Assembly (NCBI RefSeq): GCF_000494755.1
Contig: NC_022657.1
Span: forward strand, 7,036,001 to 7,100,000
Reading direction: 5' to 3'
From: Amorphoplanes friuliensis DSM 7358
GTDB taxonomy: Bacteria > Actinomycetota > Actinomycetes > Mycobacteriales > Micromonosporaceae
Length of the DNA stretch: 64,000 nucleotides
Notes under the pieces: generated by a model
What the model was told of the DNA's origin: nothing
Database searches by the model: none
What the model saw: the letters and a program-made list of their open reading frames with translations, nothing else
In this document: piece by piece, positions 1 to 8,033 of the stretch
Layout: every line of letters starts with the position of its first letter
Numbering within the stretch: position 1 is the stretch's first letter
Made by a program: the position numbers and the translations under genes

Positions 1-591
1 GGCCGCGGTGACTCGGTGGTCCGCCTGGGCTGGGAGTTCAACGAGACGACCTCCCCGTGGCGCGCGGACGACCCCGCGGTCTGGATCGCCTGCTACCGCC
101 GTGCCGCCACCAACATCCGCGCCACGAACCCCGAGGTCCTCCTCGACTGGACGATCAACGCCCACGGCACCCCGGCCGGCACCTGCGGCGGCGTGAGCAC
201 CAACTGCTACCCGGGTGACGACTACGTCGACATCATCGGCATCGACAACTACGACCACTACCCCTGGTCGTCCTCGAAAGCCGTCTTCGACAAGGCCGCC
301 ACGGACCCGGAGGGCCTGACGTGGCTGCACGACTTCGCCCGCGACCACGACAAACTCTTCTCCGTGGGCGAGTGGGGTGTGGTCCCGACGGGCGACGCCG
401 GCCAGGAGAACCAGTACTTCGTCCAGTGGATGCACGACTGGTTCGCCGCCCACGCCTCGACGCTGGCCTACGAGGCCTACTTCTCCGACTGCGGCGAGGG
501 CGGTGTGCAGTCGAGCCTCTACCGCACGGACGCCGCCTGCCTCAAGAACCCCAAGTCGGCCGCCCAGTACCGGGCTTTGTTCGGCTCTTAG
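1..591 (+). CDS. Glycoside hydrolase family 26 (endo-mannanase-like), C-terminal part
   Basis: The gene is cut by the left edge; the visible 196 codons are open from base 1 to the TAG at 589-591. The protein has the GH26 layout. A GWEFNE stretch near the start holds the general acid/base glutamate, a DYVDIIGIDNYDHYP strand follows, and SVGEWG near residue 125 of the fragment holds the likely nucleophile glutamate. GH26 enzymes mostly cleave beta-1,4-mannans. This one is probably secreted, but the signal peptide would lie outside the window. A paired-cysteine loop (GTCGG...TNCYPG) is compatible with an exported protein. The protein ends right after the barrel, so any binding module would be N-terminal. 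Family assignment is fairly firm; the substrate is inferred. Confidence 0.8.
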   Translation, partial: GRGDSVVRLGWEFNETTSPWRADDPAVWIACYRRAATNIRATNPEVLLDWTINAHGTPAGTCGGVSTNCYPGDDYVDIIGIDNYDHYPWSSSKAVFDKAATDPEGLTWLHDFARDHDKLFSVGEWGVVPTGDAGQENQYFVQWMHDWFAAHASTLAYEAYFSDCGEGGVQSSLYRTDAACLKNPKSAAQYRALFGS

Positions 592-739
592 AGTGCAAAT
601 CCACTGAACTTCGTCACTCTGCGCAATTGCCCGCATACGCCACGTTACGCTCCCTCACGAGACGGCCCGACGATGGTTCTCACGCGCGGGCCCACCTACC
701 CAACCGACGCGGTCCCTCGTGACCGTAGGAGGACCTCGT

Positions 740-2065
740 ATGAGTAAGACCAAGTCCCAATTCCGCTCGCGGCTCGTCCGCGCCGGGGTTGCAACTGGTG
801 CTGTCACGGCGCTTGTCGTCGCTGCGACTGCTTCATCGGCCTACGCGGCAAGCCTGCCGCTCACGCTCAGCCAGGCAGCAGGGCCCAGCGGCGGCCTGAA
901 CACCATCACTGCGACCGCGGCAACGGCAACCACGGCCACCGCTCCGTTCGGCGCTGCCGTTACGCCTTACGTTGAGTTCCAGACCATTACATCGACGGCT
1001 TCGGGCTGCAGCGCGACCTACGCAGCTGCCGCGGCCATTGCGGTCAGTACTGCGACACCGCCTGTACAGACCGCGGGTGTCATCGTGGTTCCCGGCGCGA
1101 ACGTGAAGAAGCTGACTACGACAAAGCTCGCCATCACCGTTCCGGCCGCTGTTGTCCTGACCGCGAACAGTGCGACGCCTCCTGCGACGCCTTCGAGCGT
1201 CAGGTACAACATCTGCGTGTACTCCGGCACCACCCCCGGCGTGGGCGGTAGCCCGCTCATCGCCAACGCCGCCTACACCATCGCTGGTAAGCCCACGATT
1301 ACGTCCATCAGCCCCGGCAGCGGTCCTGCCCTCGGCGGCACCCCGGTGACCGTGGTTGGCACCGGACTCACGGGCGCCACTAGCGCAACGGTCACCATCG
1401 GCGGCGTGAACATGACCGGGGTAACCGTCGCTTCAGACGGTCGGAGTCTCACGGGTACCGCGCCCGCCCACGCCGGCGGACAGACCACGGTCTCGATTAC
1501 CTCAACCGGCGGCCGAGTCGTCAGCTCCGACCCAGACAATAATGGTCTGGCGCCTTTGACGCCCACCCCGGGCGACCCCGACGACCCGATCTACTTCACG
1601 TACTCGAATGGCATCGACGTCACGCCGACCACCTCGCCCACCGACCGCAACGTTGATCTCGACATCATGGGCGTCGGTTTCCTCGGCATGGACTTCGACA
1701 ACACGGGCGCCACCCTGGCCAACGCGGACACCGCCCATGTCTACCTGGTCCGGGGCGAATACGACCCGACCGATGCGAGCAACCTCAAAGCGAATGGGCC
1801 AGTCGTCGAGTGTCGCAGCGTCCTGGTTATCAGTGACACTGAAATCATCTGCACCATCAATCTCGCGACTAAACTCGATCCGGCAGACCAGACCACTCCC
1901 ATGACTGGCCCCAACGACGAGGTGCCCTTGGGCGCTTACACCGTCACCGTCGTCAACAACGGCGACATCGACGTTCAGCCTTCGGGCGCTAACGAAGACC
2001 TAACCAACCCGTTTGTCAAGACAGATCTCACCAGCACTTCGACCTTCACGGTCGCGCCTTACTAA
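740..2065 (+). CDS. Secreted IPT/TIG-domain protein
   Basis: 441 residues from ATG 740. This start is preferred over the in-frame GTG at 719 because AGGAGG at 727-732 sits 7 nt before it. A typical signal peptide (KTKSQFRSRLVRAG, hydrophobic stretch, AYA cleavage site) is followed by about 140 Thr/Ala-rich residues with two cysteines. An IPT/TIG immunoglobulin-like domain spans about residues 185-275 (PTITSISPGSGPALGGTPVTV). The C-terminal beta-rich part contains the pair VVECRS and IICTIN, likely a disulfide. No catalytic motif, membrane anchor or sortase signal was seen, so it is probably a released or wall-associated adhesion or structural protein. Its GC and codon use are more relaxed than in neighbours. 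A strong terminator follows, so it appears monocistronic. Confidence 0.75.
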   Translation: MSKTKSQFRSRLVRAGVATGAVTALVVAATASSAYAASLPLTLSQAAGPSGGLNTITATAATATTATAPFGAAVTPYVEFQTITSTASGCSATYAAAAAIAVSTATPPVQTAGVIVVPGANVKKLTTTKLAITVPAAVVLTANSATPPATPSSVRYNICVYSGTTPGVGGSPLIANAAYTIAGKPTITSISPGSGPALGGTPVTVVGTGLTGATSATVTIGGVNMTGVTVASDGRSLTGTAPAHAGGQTTVSITSTGGRVVSSDPDNNGLAPLTPTPGDPDDPIYFTYSNGIDVTPTTSPTDRNVDLDIMGVGFLGMDFDNTGATLANADTAHVYLVRGEYDPTDASNLKANGPVVECRSVLVISDTEIICTINLATKLDPADQTTPMTGPNDEVPLGAYTVTVVNNGDIDVQPSGANEDLTNPFVKTDLTSTSTFTVAPY

Positions 2066-2113
2066 GCGGTCTATTAGACCGAAGCACACCACGACCCGAC
2101 GGAGCAAAGCCGA

Positions 2114-2141
2114 ACGGCCCGGAGCGAATGCTCCGGGCCGT
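2114..2141 (+). terminator. Rho-independent terminator after the IPT/TIG gene
   Basis: Perfect 11-bp inverted repeat (2114-2124 with 2131-2141), 6-nt loop, followed by TTCGTT. It lies 48 nt after the TIG stop and before the convergent gene ending at 2163, so it may serve both strands. Confidence 0.8.
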
Positions 2142-2162
2142 TTCGTTCGTACACAAAGGTGA

Positions 2163-2903
2163 TCAGCCCATGAGTCGCCATTCTTTTGTGATGGCGGCGA
2201 CGCTCTTCTTCTTCGATGGCACTCCATGTACAGAGACGGAGACGGTGTAGACACTTTTCGTTTCCGACGTTCGCCAGCACAGGAGCAATGTCGGCCGTTC
2301 CTTCGCCGGAGCATCCGGACTCACCCGAATCTTCTGAGTGCATCTAGCATCTCCAACTGATTCTCCGCCGTCTGCAACCCAAGCCAACTCTTTTTGCCCG
2401 GTCAGGTCGTCCTTAGCCGAATAGACCTTGAGTGTTTCTCCAGTAGTCCGCACCGATCCGTAAGTCCGCAACTTAACTTCGCCCTCCGGTACCTGATACC
2501 CGCCGGCTGCCGGGGGCAGAGGGCGGGTGACGTCGGAGTCTTTATTGGCAGCGAGTTTGCGCAACGCGTCGATCTCTTCTTGGCGAGTCTTCGACGCAAC
2601 GGAAACCGTCTCCGATGGCTGCTGAGACGGCGCCGCCGATTCAGCATCGGATCGTTCGGCGGCCGAAGAAGGCGCAACTGAACCCGAGGACTGCGAATCT
2701 GTGGTCTGCAGAGGCAACGATGCTGCCGCATCACGCGTCTTGGTTCCGGAATTGTCGGCTACCTGGGATGTCACCAGCGCTGAACCGGCACCGAGAACGG
2801 CCAGGCCGACCACGCCGATGATCACCTGCTTGCGGCGACGGTTGCGGCGCGCGACCACCGAGTTGTAGACGTTCTCGCCGGCATCGGGCACTTCGTTGCG
2901 CAT
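2163..2903 (-). CDS. Single-pass membrane protein with extracytoplasmic domain, unknown function
   Basis: 246 residues from the ATG at 2903, chosen because AAAGGAT lies about 8 nt upstream; a longer in-frame extension to 3098 reads through a non-conserved-looking leader. The first 33 residues are cytoplasmic and basic (ARRNRRRKQ), then one membrane segment (VIIGVVGLAVLGAGSALV) and a Ser/Ala/Gln-rich stalk of about 80 residues. The folded C-terminal domain has cysteines in ARCTQ and LLCWRT, probably disulfide bonded. The layout resembles anti-sigma-like or stalked sensor proteins, but no sigma gene adjoins it and no family was recognised. GC is lower than in most neighbours, as in the IPT/TIG gene, suggesting the pair may share an origin. 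Confidence 0.65.
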   Translation of the reverse strand: MRNEVPDAGENVYNSVVARRNRRRKQVIIGVVGLAVLGAGSALVTSQVADNSGTKTRDAAASLPLQTTDSQSSGSVAPSSAAERSDAESAAPSQQPSETVSVASKTRQEEIDALRKLAANKDSDVTRPLPPAAGGYQVPEGEVKLRTYGSVRTTGETLKVYSAKDDLTGQKELAWVADGGESVGDARCTQKIRVSPDAPAKERPTLLLCWRTSETKSVYTVSVSVHGVPSKKKSVAAITKEWRLMG

Positions 2904-3082
2904 GCTCAAATCCTTTGCGGGTCTCGACTGGGTCGGCACCGCACTCTCGCGGGCGCAAACCCCGAACCCACATGGTCCCACCCAGACGGACAAAAGGTGC
3001 CAAAACCAGCAAGCCCGCAGGACTGCCGCCGCCAAGATCCGGTCGTGGTACGCGGATCGGCTGGAGTGGTAGACAGGCATCC

Positions 3083-3916
3083 ATGGAAAAGCGCGCACTG
3101 GTGCTCGGTGGTGGTGGCGTCACGGGTGTCGCCTGGGAGATCGGTCTGTTGCACGGGCTCGCCGAGCGAGGTGTGGATCTCACGGCCGCGGACCTGTTCA
3201 TCGGCACGTCGGCGGGTTCGGTCGTGGCCGCGCAGCTGACCAGCGGTGTCAGCATCCCCGAGCTGTACGCCCGCGAGCTCGCCGACACGACCGGGGACCG
3301 CAACGCCACCGTGGGTACCAAGGTGCTGCTGGGTTTTGTGCTCGCCGCGCTCTGGCCCGGCGGCCGGGAACGCGGCCGGGCCCGGCTCGGGCGGGCCGCG
3401 CTGAAGGCCCGGACGGTGCCCGAATCGGAACGCCGGACGGCGATCGCCTCGCGGGTGCAGCGTGACGACTGGCCGGCCGCGCGCCTGCTCGTCCCGGCGG
3501 TCGAGGCGCAGACCGGAGCCGTCACGGTCTTCGACAGCGACAGCGGCGCGTCATTGATCGACGCCGTGGCCGCGAGCTGCGCGGTTCCGCTGGTCTGGCC
3601 GCCGATGACCGTCAACGGCAAGCGGTACATCGACGGCGGGGTGCGGTCGGTCGCCAACGTCGACCTCGCCGCGGGGTACGAGCGGGTCGTCGTGATCGCC
3701 CCGCTGGTGGCCGCGGCCCGGCGCGCCGACCGCCCGGGGGCACAGGCGGCGGCGCTCGGGGCGGGCGTCCGCACGGCCGTGATCAGCCCGACGGACGCGG
3801 CGCTGACCGCGATCGGCCGCAACCCGCTCGATCCCTCACGCCGGGCTCCCGCGGGGGAAGCGGGGCGAGCCCAGGCAGCCGAGGTGATCGAGCGGGTGCG
3901 CGCGGTCTGGGGTTAG
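3083..3916 (+). CDS. Patatin-like phospholipase family protein
   Basis: 277 residues from ATG 3083, where family homology begins (MEKRALVLGGGGVTGVAW). The glycine-rich oxyanion loop GGGGVTG is at residues 9-15. The nucleophile elbow GTSAG lies near residues 42-46, with Ser as nucleophile. The dyad aspartate is in the DGG of YIDGGVRS near residue 189. No signal peptide, so probably cytosolic or membrane-peripheral. Patatin-like proteins hydrolyse phospholipid or neutral-lipid acyl esters; the substrate here is unknown. The stop overlaps the convergent gene's stop by 4 nt. Confidence 0.85.
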   Translation: MEKRALVLGGGGVTGVAWEIGLLHGLAERGVDLTAADLFIGTSAGSVVAAQLTSGVSIPELYARELADTTGDRNATVGTKVLLGFVLAALWPGGRERGRARLGRAALKARTVPESERRTAIASRVQRDDWPAARLLVPAVEAQTGAVTVFDSDSGASLIDAVAASCAVPLVWPPMTVNGKRYIDGGVRSVANVDLAAGYERVVVIAPLVAAARRADRPGAQAAALGAGVRTAVISPTDAALTAIGRNPLDPSRRAPAGEAGRAQAAEVIERVRAVWG

Positions 3917-4533
3917 CCGACGCTGACGGTGTTGTTGCCGCCGGGCAGCTTGCGGCCGGCGCTGTCGTACGCCTCGAGGTCGCTGACGTCCGCGGTCTTC
4001 GGGTCGAACCAGAAGAACTTGACGGCGGCGTCCTCACTCCACGCGGCCTGGCTCGCCACGACGGTCCGCTTGCCGGCCTTCGCCGTGATCTTCGTGGCGT
4101 CGCCGACGTAGTAGCCGAACGCCGGGTTCTTCTCGCCGTTGATGTCCATGCTGCCCGAAACGCCGTGGAAGCCCGGCGCCTTGTCGGAGCCCACGGTCTC
4201 GTTCGCGACGATCACGTCTTCGATCGCGGTGCCCTTCTTGAGGCCGACCATCACACCGAAGTGCGTTCCGGGCACCTCCTTCATGTCCACCGGCACGGCA
4301 TAGATCACCCATGTGCCCTTCTTCGCGGCGAAGCCGGTCTCTACAACTTTGCCCAGCTTTGCGTGGACCGGCGGCGCATCCTCAGTGGACGGCGCCGCGG
4401 GTGCGGAGGCACTCGGCCGCGGCTTCGGCTGCTCCTGGGCGGCGTTGGCGGCCACTGCACCGGCCACCACCACGGCGGCAGCGGTGCCGGTGACGCCGGC
4501 GGCGAGGATCCAGCGGTTGCGGGACAGTCCCAT
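3913..4533 (-). CDS. Exported protein, paralogue of the sigma-operon membrane protein
   Basis: 206 residues. An N-terminal signal peptide or anchor (RNRWILAAGVTGTAAAVVVAG, cleavage near ANA) is followed by a Pro/Ser/Ala linker and a conserved domain from about residue 60 to the end. That domain matches the C-terminal half of the product of 5157-5894 along its length: shared FGYYVGDA, KIT, Q-A-x-WSED-x-AVK-x-FWF and AYD-x-x-GRKLP-x-GN blocks. It is transcribed divergently from the ECF sigma gene, and GGAG about 8 nt upstream supports the start. An ECF-type promoter (GCAACC-N16-CGTC) points at it, so it is a likely target of that sigma factor. Function unknown; an envelope sensor or effector is plausible. 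Confidence 0.75.
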   Translation of the reverse strand: MGLSRNRWILAAGVTGTAAAVVVAGAVAANAAQEQPKPRPSASAPAAPSTEDAPPVHAKLGKVVETGFAAKKGTWVIYAVPVDMKEVPGTHFGVMVGLKKGTAIEDVIVANETVGSDKAPGFHGVSGSMDINGEKNPAFGYYVGDATKITAKAGKRTVVASQAAWSEDAAVKFFWFDPKTADVSDLEAYDSAGRKLPGGNNTVSVG

Positions 4534-4579
4534 TGCGTGACTCCATCAGGATGAGCGGGTGGTGCATGACGATGATCGA

Positions 4580-4632
4580 GACGGACCCGAGCTCAAAAAG
4601 GTTGCTGCAACCTTTTTGGCCACTGACCCGTC
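4580..4632. promoter_or_regulatory. Mirror-image divergent ECF promoters on a shared palindrome
   Basis: A 25-bp palindrome with 12-bp arms and a one-base centre spans 4594-4618. Each arm carries GCAACC as a -35. Rightward: GCAACC at 4607-4612, 16-nt spacer, CGTC at 4629-4632. Leftward: GCAACC at 4605-4600, 16-nt spacer, CGTC at 4583-4580. AAC-containing -35 and CGTC -10 elements are typical of many ECF sigma promoters. Identical geometry on both strands suggests that the sigma gene and its divergent exported paralogue are co-activated by the same sigma factor. Confidence 0.7.
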
Positions 4633-5160
4633 ATGGCCGTCGTGGGACTGACCAGAAGAGGTGACGACGAGTTCGTCGAGTTCGCGCGAGCGAACTCGGC
4701 GCGACTGCAACGTGCCGCGTACCTGCTGACCGGCAACCGGCACCAGGCCGAGGACGCGGCCCAGGCCGCCCTGGTCAAGGTCTATGCGGCCTGGGGCCGG
4801 GTGCGACGCAAGGATCCTTACGCGTACGCCCGGACGGTGCTGGCCAATCTGATCACCGACCAGTGGCGCCGCCCGATGCGCGAGTACGCGACCGAGCAGC
4901 TGCCCGAGCAGCCGCTCCCCCGTGACCTCGCCGACGACGTCACCCGGCGCCGCTGGCTGATCGGCGCTCTGAAGACCCTGTCGCCGCGTGAGCGGACAGT
5001 GGTCGTGCTGCGGCACTTCTTCGACGCGACCGAGGTGGACGTGGCCCGGGAGCTCAACCTGTCCCTCGGCACGGTGAAGAGCCTCAACTCCCGGGCGCTG
5101 GCCAAGCTCCGGGTCTCGGTCCCGTCACCCCGGCGCGCGGAAAGCGGAGTACGCCCGTGA
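4633..5160 (+). CDS. ECF RNA polymerase sigma factor, SigE family
   Basis: 175 residues. Sigma region 2 spans about residues 15-85 (DEFVEFARANSARLQRAAY, then AEDAAQAALVKVY and the -10-recognition helix DPYAYARTVLANLITDQWRR). Sigma region 4 spans about 110-160 (LSPRERTVVVLRHF, HTH VARELNLSLGTVKSLNSRAL). These are hallmarks of the short actinobacterial SigE-family ECF group. The stop overlaps the next start as GTGA, so the downstream membrane protein is translationally coupled and is a candidate regulator. The predicted promoter -10 ends at 4632, directly before ATG 4633, so transcription would start near 4639. GTG 4642 may therefore be the true, leaderless start, removing three residues. Confidence 0.9.
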   Translation: MAVVGLTRRGDDEFVEFARANSARLQRAAYLLTGNRHQAEDAAQAALVKVYAAWGRVRRKDPYAYARTVLANLITDQWRRPMREYATEQLPEQPLPRDLADDVTRRRWLIGALKTLSPRERTVVVLRHFFDATEVDVARELNLSLGTVKSLNSRALAKLRVSVPSPRRAESGVRP

Positions 5161-5894
5161 ACAACTTGGAAGACCTGAGAGACGCCATGAACACCACGCC
5201 GGACTTCCAGCCGCAGCCCCTCGACCTCGGTGCGGTCATGGCCGCCGGTGGCCGGTTGCGCCGCCGTCGCCGCCTCGCCGTCGGAGCGACGTCCGGCGTC
5301 GCGGTGCTGGCCCTGCTCATCGGTGGCGCCCAGCTGGCCCGCCCGGACGGTACGCAGCCGGCACAGACCGGGGCCGCGCCGGCCAGTGCCCCGCCGACCG
5401 GCGTCCACGAGCAGCCCGTGGACCAGGACGACACCTACGGCGACATCGTCGACACCGGCATCAAGTCCGGCGACCTGCCCCGCCTGCTGTGGATCCACAA
5501 GCTCGACGAGCCGCTCTCGCCGGACATCACCATCGGGATGACGGCCGGGCGGCGGGAAGCCGACGGCAAGCTCGTCACCGACATCGTGACCAACGAGACC
5601 GACGGTTCGGACCAGTCGCCGGGCTTCCACGCTCTGGAGGCACCGATGTCCATCGGCAGCGGGCCGGTACCGGCGTTCGGCTACTACGTCGGTGATGCGG
5701 CGAAGATCACGGTGACGGCGGATGGCAAGGAGATCACGGCCCGGCAGGCCTCCTGGAGCGAGGACCCGGCGGTCAAGCTGTTCTGGTTCCCCTTGAAACA
5801 GGTCAAGTCCGGCAGCGATCTGAGCAAGGCGACCGCGTACGACAAGGACGGCCGGAAGCTTCCGGCCGGAAACGCGGGCTTCGGCGTCGGGTAA
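5157..5894 (+). CDS. Membrane-anchored partner of the ECF sigma factor (putative anti-sigma or sensor)
   Basis: 245 residues, GTG start overlapping the sigma stop by 4 nt. About 37 cytoplasmic residues end in RLRRRRR, followed by one membrane helix (LAVGATSGVAVLALLIGGA) and an extracytoplasmic region. The C-terminal ~130 residues (IVTNETDGSDQSPGFH to the end) are paralogous to the exported protein at 3913-4533. Position and topology are those of an anti-sigma factor, but the cytosolic tail is short and lacks a zinc anti-sigma HxxxCxxC motif, so any sigma binding would be unconventional. Ligand binding by the shared outer domain is inferred. Confidence 0.75.
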   Translation: MNNLEDLRDAMNTTPDFQPQPLDLGAVMAAGGRLRRRRRLAVGATSGVAVLALLIGGAQLARPDGTQPAQTGAAPASAPPTGVHEQPVDQDDTYGDIVDTGIKSGDLPRLLWIHKLDEPLSPDITIGMTAGRREADGKLVTDIVTNETDGSDQSPGFHALEAPMSIGSGPVPAFGYYVGDAAKITVTADGKEITARQASWSEDPAVKLFWFPLKQVKSGSDLSKATAYDKDGRKLPAGNAGFGVG

Positions 5895-5932
5895 ACCTGT
5901 CGCGCTTGATGATCCTCGGGTTGAATGCTGAC

Positions 5933-6532
5933 ATGAGCATCATCTCTCCCGGGTTCGGCGGGCGGCGCCGCTCCTCGCGGCCCGACCTGCCGCCCGGGCA
6001 GTACCTCACCCGCGATTTCCCGGTGCTGTCCGCCGGGCCGACGCCGCGGATCCCGCTGGACCGCTGGCAGTTCACCATCACCGACGAGGTCGGCAAGAAG
6101 CACAGCTGGTCCTGGAAGGAGTTCCAGGAACTGCCCGCCGAGGACGTCACGGTCGACATCCACTGCGTCACCAAGTGGTCGAAACTCGGCACCACCTGGC
6201 GCGGCGTCGCCCTCGACACCCTCTTCGAGAACATCGAGACGACCGCCGACTACACGATGGTCCACGGGTACGGCGGCTACACCACCAACGTGCCGCTGGA
6301 GGACCTGCTCGACGGCAAGGCGTGGGTGGCGTACAAGTTCGACGGCGAGGACCTGGCGCCCGAGCACGGTGGCCCGGCCCGGCTGGTCGTGCCCCACCTG
6401 TACTTCTGGAAATCGGCCAAATGGGTCAACGGCATCGAGATGCTGCAGCAGGACGAGCCGGGCTTCTGGGAAGAGGCCGGCTACCACATCTACGGGGACC
6501 CATGGCGCGAGCAGCGGTATCAAGGCGACTGA
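5933..6532 (+). CDS. Sulfite oxidase-like molybdopterin oxidoreductase
   Basis: 199 residues from ATG 5933 (MSIISPGFGGRRR, the usual family N-terminus); an ATG at 5906 would add nine residues. The sequence spans a single oxidoreductase molybdopterin-binding domain, with the Mo-ligand cysteine at residue 78 (VDIHCVTKW) and the conserved TTWRGV and YTTNVPLEDLL segments. There is no Tat signal, so it is a cytoplasmic relative of MsrP/YedY rather than a periplasmic one, and it lacks a dimerisation domain. It heads an overlapping trio with a flavin reductase and a DUF6510 protein. The reductase is the obvious electron-transfer partner. Substrate unknown. Confidence 0.85.
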   Translation: MSIISPGFGGRRRSSRPDLPPGQYLTRDFPVLSAGPTPRIPLDRWQFTITDEVGKKHSWSWKEFQELPAEDVTVDIHCVTKWSKLGTTWRGVALDTLFENIETTADYTMVHGYGGYTTNVPLEDLLDGKAWVAYKFDGEDLAPEHGGPARLVVPHLYFWKSAKWVNGIEMLQQDEPGFWEEAGYHIYGDPWREQRYQGD

Positions 6533-7254
6533 CCTGGCGGGCCGCCACGGTGCGGGAGGCCCGCTGGGAGACCGCCTCGGCCCGCACGCTGGTGCTGGAC
6601 GTGCCGGACTGGCCCGGGCACCTGCCGGGGCAGCACGTCGACGTCCGGCTGACCGCACCCGACGGCTATTCGGCTCAGCGCAGCTATTCGATCGCCTCGT
6701 CGTGGACCGGTGACGGCGACGGCGTCGAGCTGACCGTCCAGCGTGTCGAGGACGGCGAGGTCTCGACGTACCTGGACGACGGCCTCGAGGTCGGTCAGCA
6801 GCTGGAGCTGCGCGGCCCGGTCGGCGGCTGGTTCGTCTGGCGCAACGAGCCCGCCCCGGTGCTGCTCGTGGCCGGCGGTTCCGGTGTGGTGCCACTGATG
6901 GCGATGATCCGGGCCCGGGGTGACGTCCGGGGACGCCAGCCGTTCCGGCTCGTCTACTCCGTGCGTACCCCGGAGGACGTCTGTTTTGCCGGCGAGCTTG
7001 CCCGCCGCGTGCGTGACGATCCCGGCCTGGACGTGCACTACGTCTACACCCGCAAGACCCCGGACGGCTGGCCGGCGCCCGCGGGACGCCTCACCGTCGC
7101 AACCCTCAACACCCACGGCTGGCCGCCGGACTTCGCGCCGGACGTGTTCGTCTGCGGCCCGACCAGCTTTGTCGAGACCGCGGCGGACATCCTCGTCGCG
7201 CTGGGCCACGACCCCAAGAAGATCCGTACGGAACGCTTCGGAGGGACGTCATGA
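6502..7254 (+). CDS. Ferredoxin reductase-like FAD/NAD(P) oxidoreductase
   Basis: 250 residues from ATG 6502, which overlaps the preceding gene by 31 nt and has GGGGAC just upstream. An FAD-binding barrel (about residues 10-110) contains RSYSIAS, the flavin-binding RxYS motif. The NAD(P)-binding fold (about 115-245) begins with LLVAGGSGVVPLMAMI and ends with VFVCGPTSFVE. No 2Fe-2S cluster domain is fused, so it resembles stand-alone reductases of the ferredoxin-NADP reductase superfamily. Its operon position suggests that it shuttles electrons between NAD(P)H and the molybdoenzyme. Confidence 0.85.
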   Translation: MARAAVSRRLTWRAATVREARWETASARTLVLDVPDWPGHLPGQHVDVRLTAPDGYSAQRSYSIASSWTGDGDGVELTVQRVEDGEVSTYLDDGLEVGQQLELRGPVGGWFVWRNEPAPVLLVAGGSGVVPLMAMIRARGDVRGRQPFRLVYSVRTPEDVCFAGELARRVRDDPGLDVHYVYTRKTPDGWPAPAGRLTVATLNTHGWPPDFAPDVFVCGPTSFVETAADILVALGHDPKKIRTERFGGTS

Positions 7255-7517
7255 CCGATCAGCTGGACGGCAACGCGATGGCCGGGGACCTGCGCGAGAT
7301 CTTCGCGATCGACCTGACCTCGGCCGTGGCGACCTGCGCGGGCTGCAAGGAGCCCAGCGTGATCGCCACCCTGCGCATCTGGGGTCCGGCGCCGGGCCTG
7401 GTCGCCCGCTGCCCGTCGTGCGACGACGTGGTGGTGCGCCTGGTCCGCGGCCCCGAGGAGGCCTGGCTCGACCTCCGCGGCGCCTCCAGCCTGCGCATCC
7501 CGATGCCGGAGGCTTAG
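7251..7517 (+). CDS. DUF6510 family protein, small zinc-ribbon-like
   Basis: 88 residues, ATGA overlap with the reductase stop. Two CxxC pairs (CAGC near residue 28, CPSC near residue 56) suggest a bound zinc or iron. The conserved start (DQLDGNAMAGDL), APGLVARCP and the end DLRGASSLRIP match the DUF6510 family as I know it. That family commonly accompanies sulfite-oxidase-like/reductase pairs in actinobacteria. Biochemical role unknown; a redox accessory or metal carrier is possible. Confidence 0.8.
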   Translation: MTDQLDGNAMAGDLREIFAIDLTSAVATCAGCKEPSVIATLRIWGPAPGLVARCPSCDDVVVRLVRGPEEAWLDLRGASSLRIPMPEA

Positions 7518-7522
7518 AACCT

Positions 7523-7909
7523 TCAGTCGCGGAAGGTGCGGCGCAGACGGTCGGCGAGGCCCATCGGCCGGGGTGCCGTCGCGACGCGGGTGGCGCTTGT
7601 CGGCGTTGTGGGCCGCGACCGGCCGATCGGCTGGTCGTAGTCCGCGGCGGCGATCGCGTCGATGATCTGCTCGTCGCCGAAGTTCTCCGAGCCGGGGATC
7701 GACGAGACGAAGCCGACCAGGATGCCGTTCCGCATCACCTGCGCCTCGAGGCCGGCGGTGCCGTCGTTGTCCCAGATCGCCTCGCGGCCGTCGGGCAGCA
7801 CGACCCGGATCCCGTACTGCGTGATCCCGGCGTGCGGCAGCTTGATGTGAGCGAAGACGTTACGTTCGCGCAGCGTCTCGACGACTCTCCGGGCCCGTTG
7901 CTCATCCAT
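7523..7909 (-). CDS. Conserved hypothetical protein
   Basis: 128 residues from the ATG at 7909; upstream in-frame codons to 8011 look non-coding. A small alpha/beta domain of about 95 residues (KLPHAGITQYGIRVVLPDGREAIWD segment, GGT-like turn DNDGTAGLEAQVM, then VGFVSSIPGSENFGDEQII) is followed by a basic, Thr/Pro-rich tail ending in RRTFRD. No signal, membrane helix or recognised family. It converges on the DUF6510 gene with only 5 bp between stops. Confidence 0.6.
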   Translation of the reverse strand: MDEQRARRVVETLRERNVFAHIKLPHAGITQYGIRVVLPDGREAIWDNDGTAGLEAQVMRNGILVGFVSSIPGSENFGDEQIIDAIAAADYDQPIGRSRPTTPTSATRVATAPRPMGLADRLRRTFRD

Positions 7910-8033
7910 GCGGGCGACGCTAATCCGCCGAGCTGTGCGCACGCTGAAGACCGGCTGAGCCCTCGGTGAAAACCCGTAGCTCTGCGCGCACGCAACATGA
8001 CCGCCTGACATAGATGCAGGTCACATCGACGGA

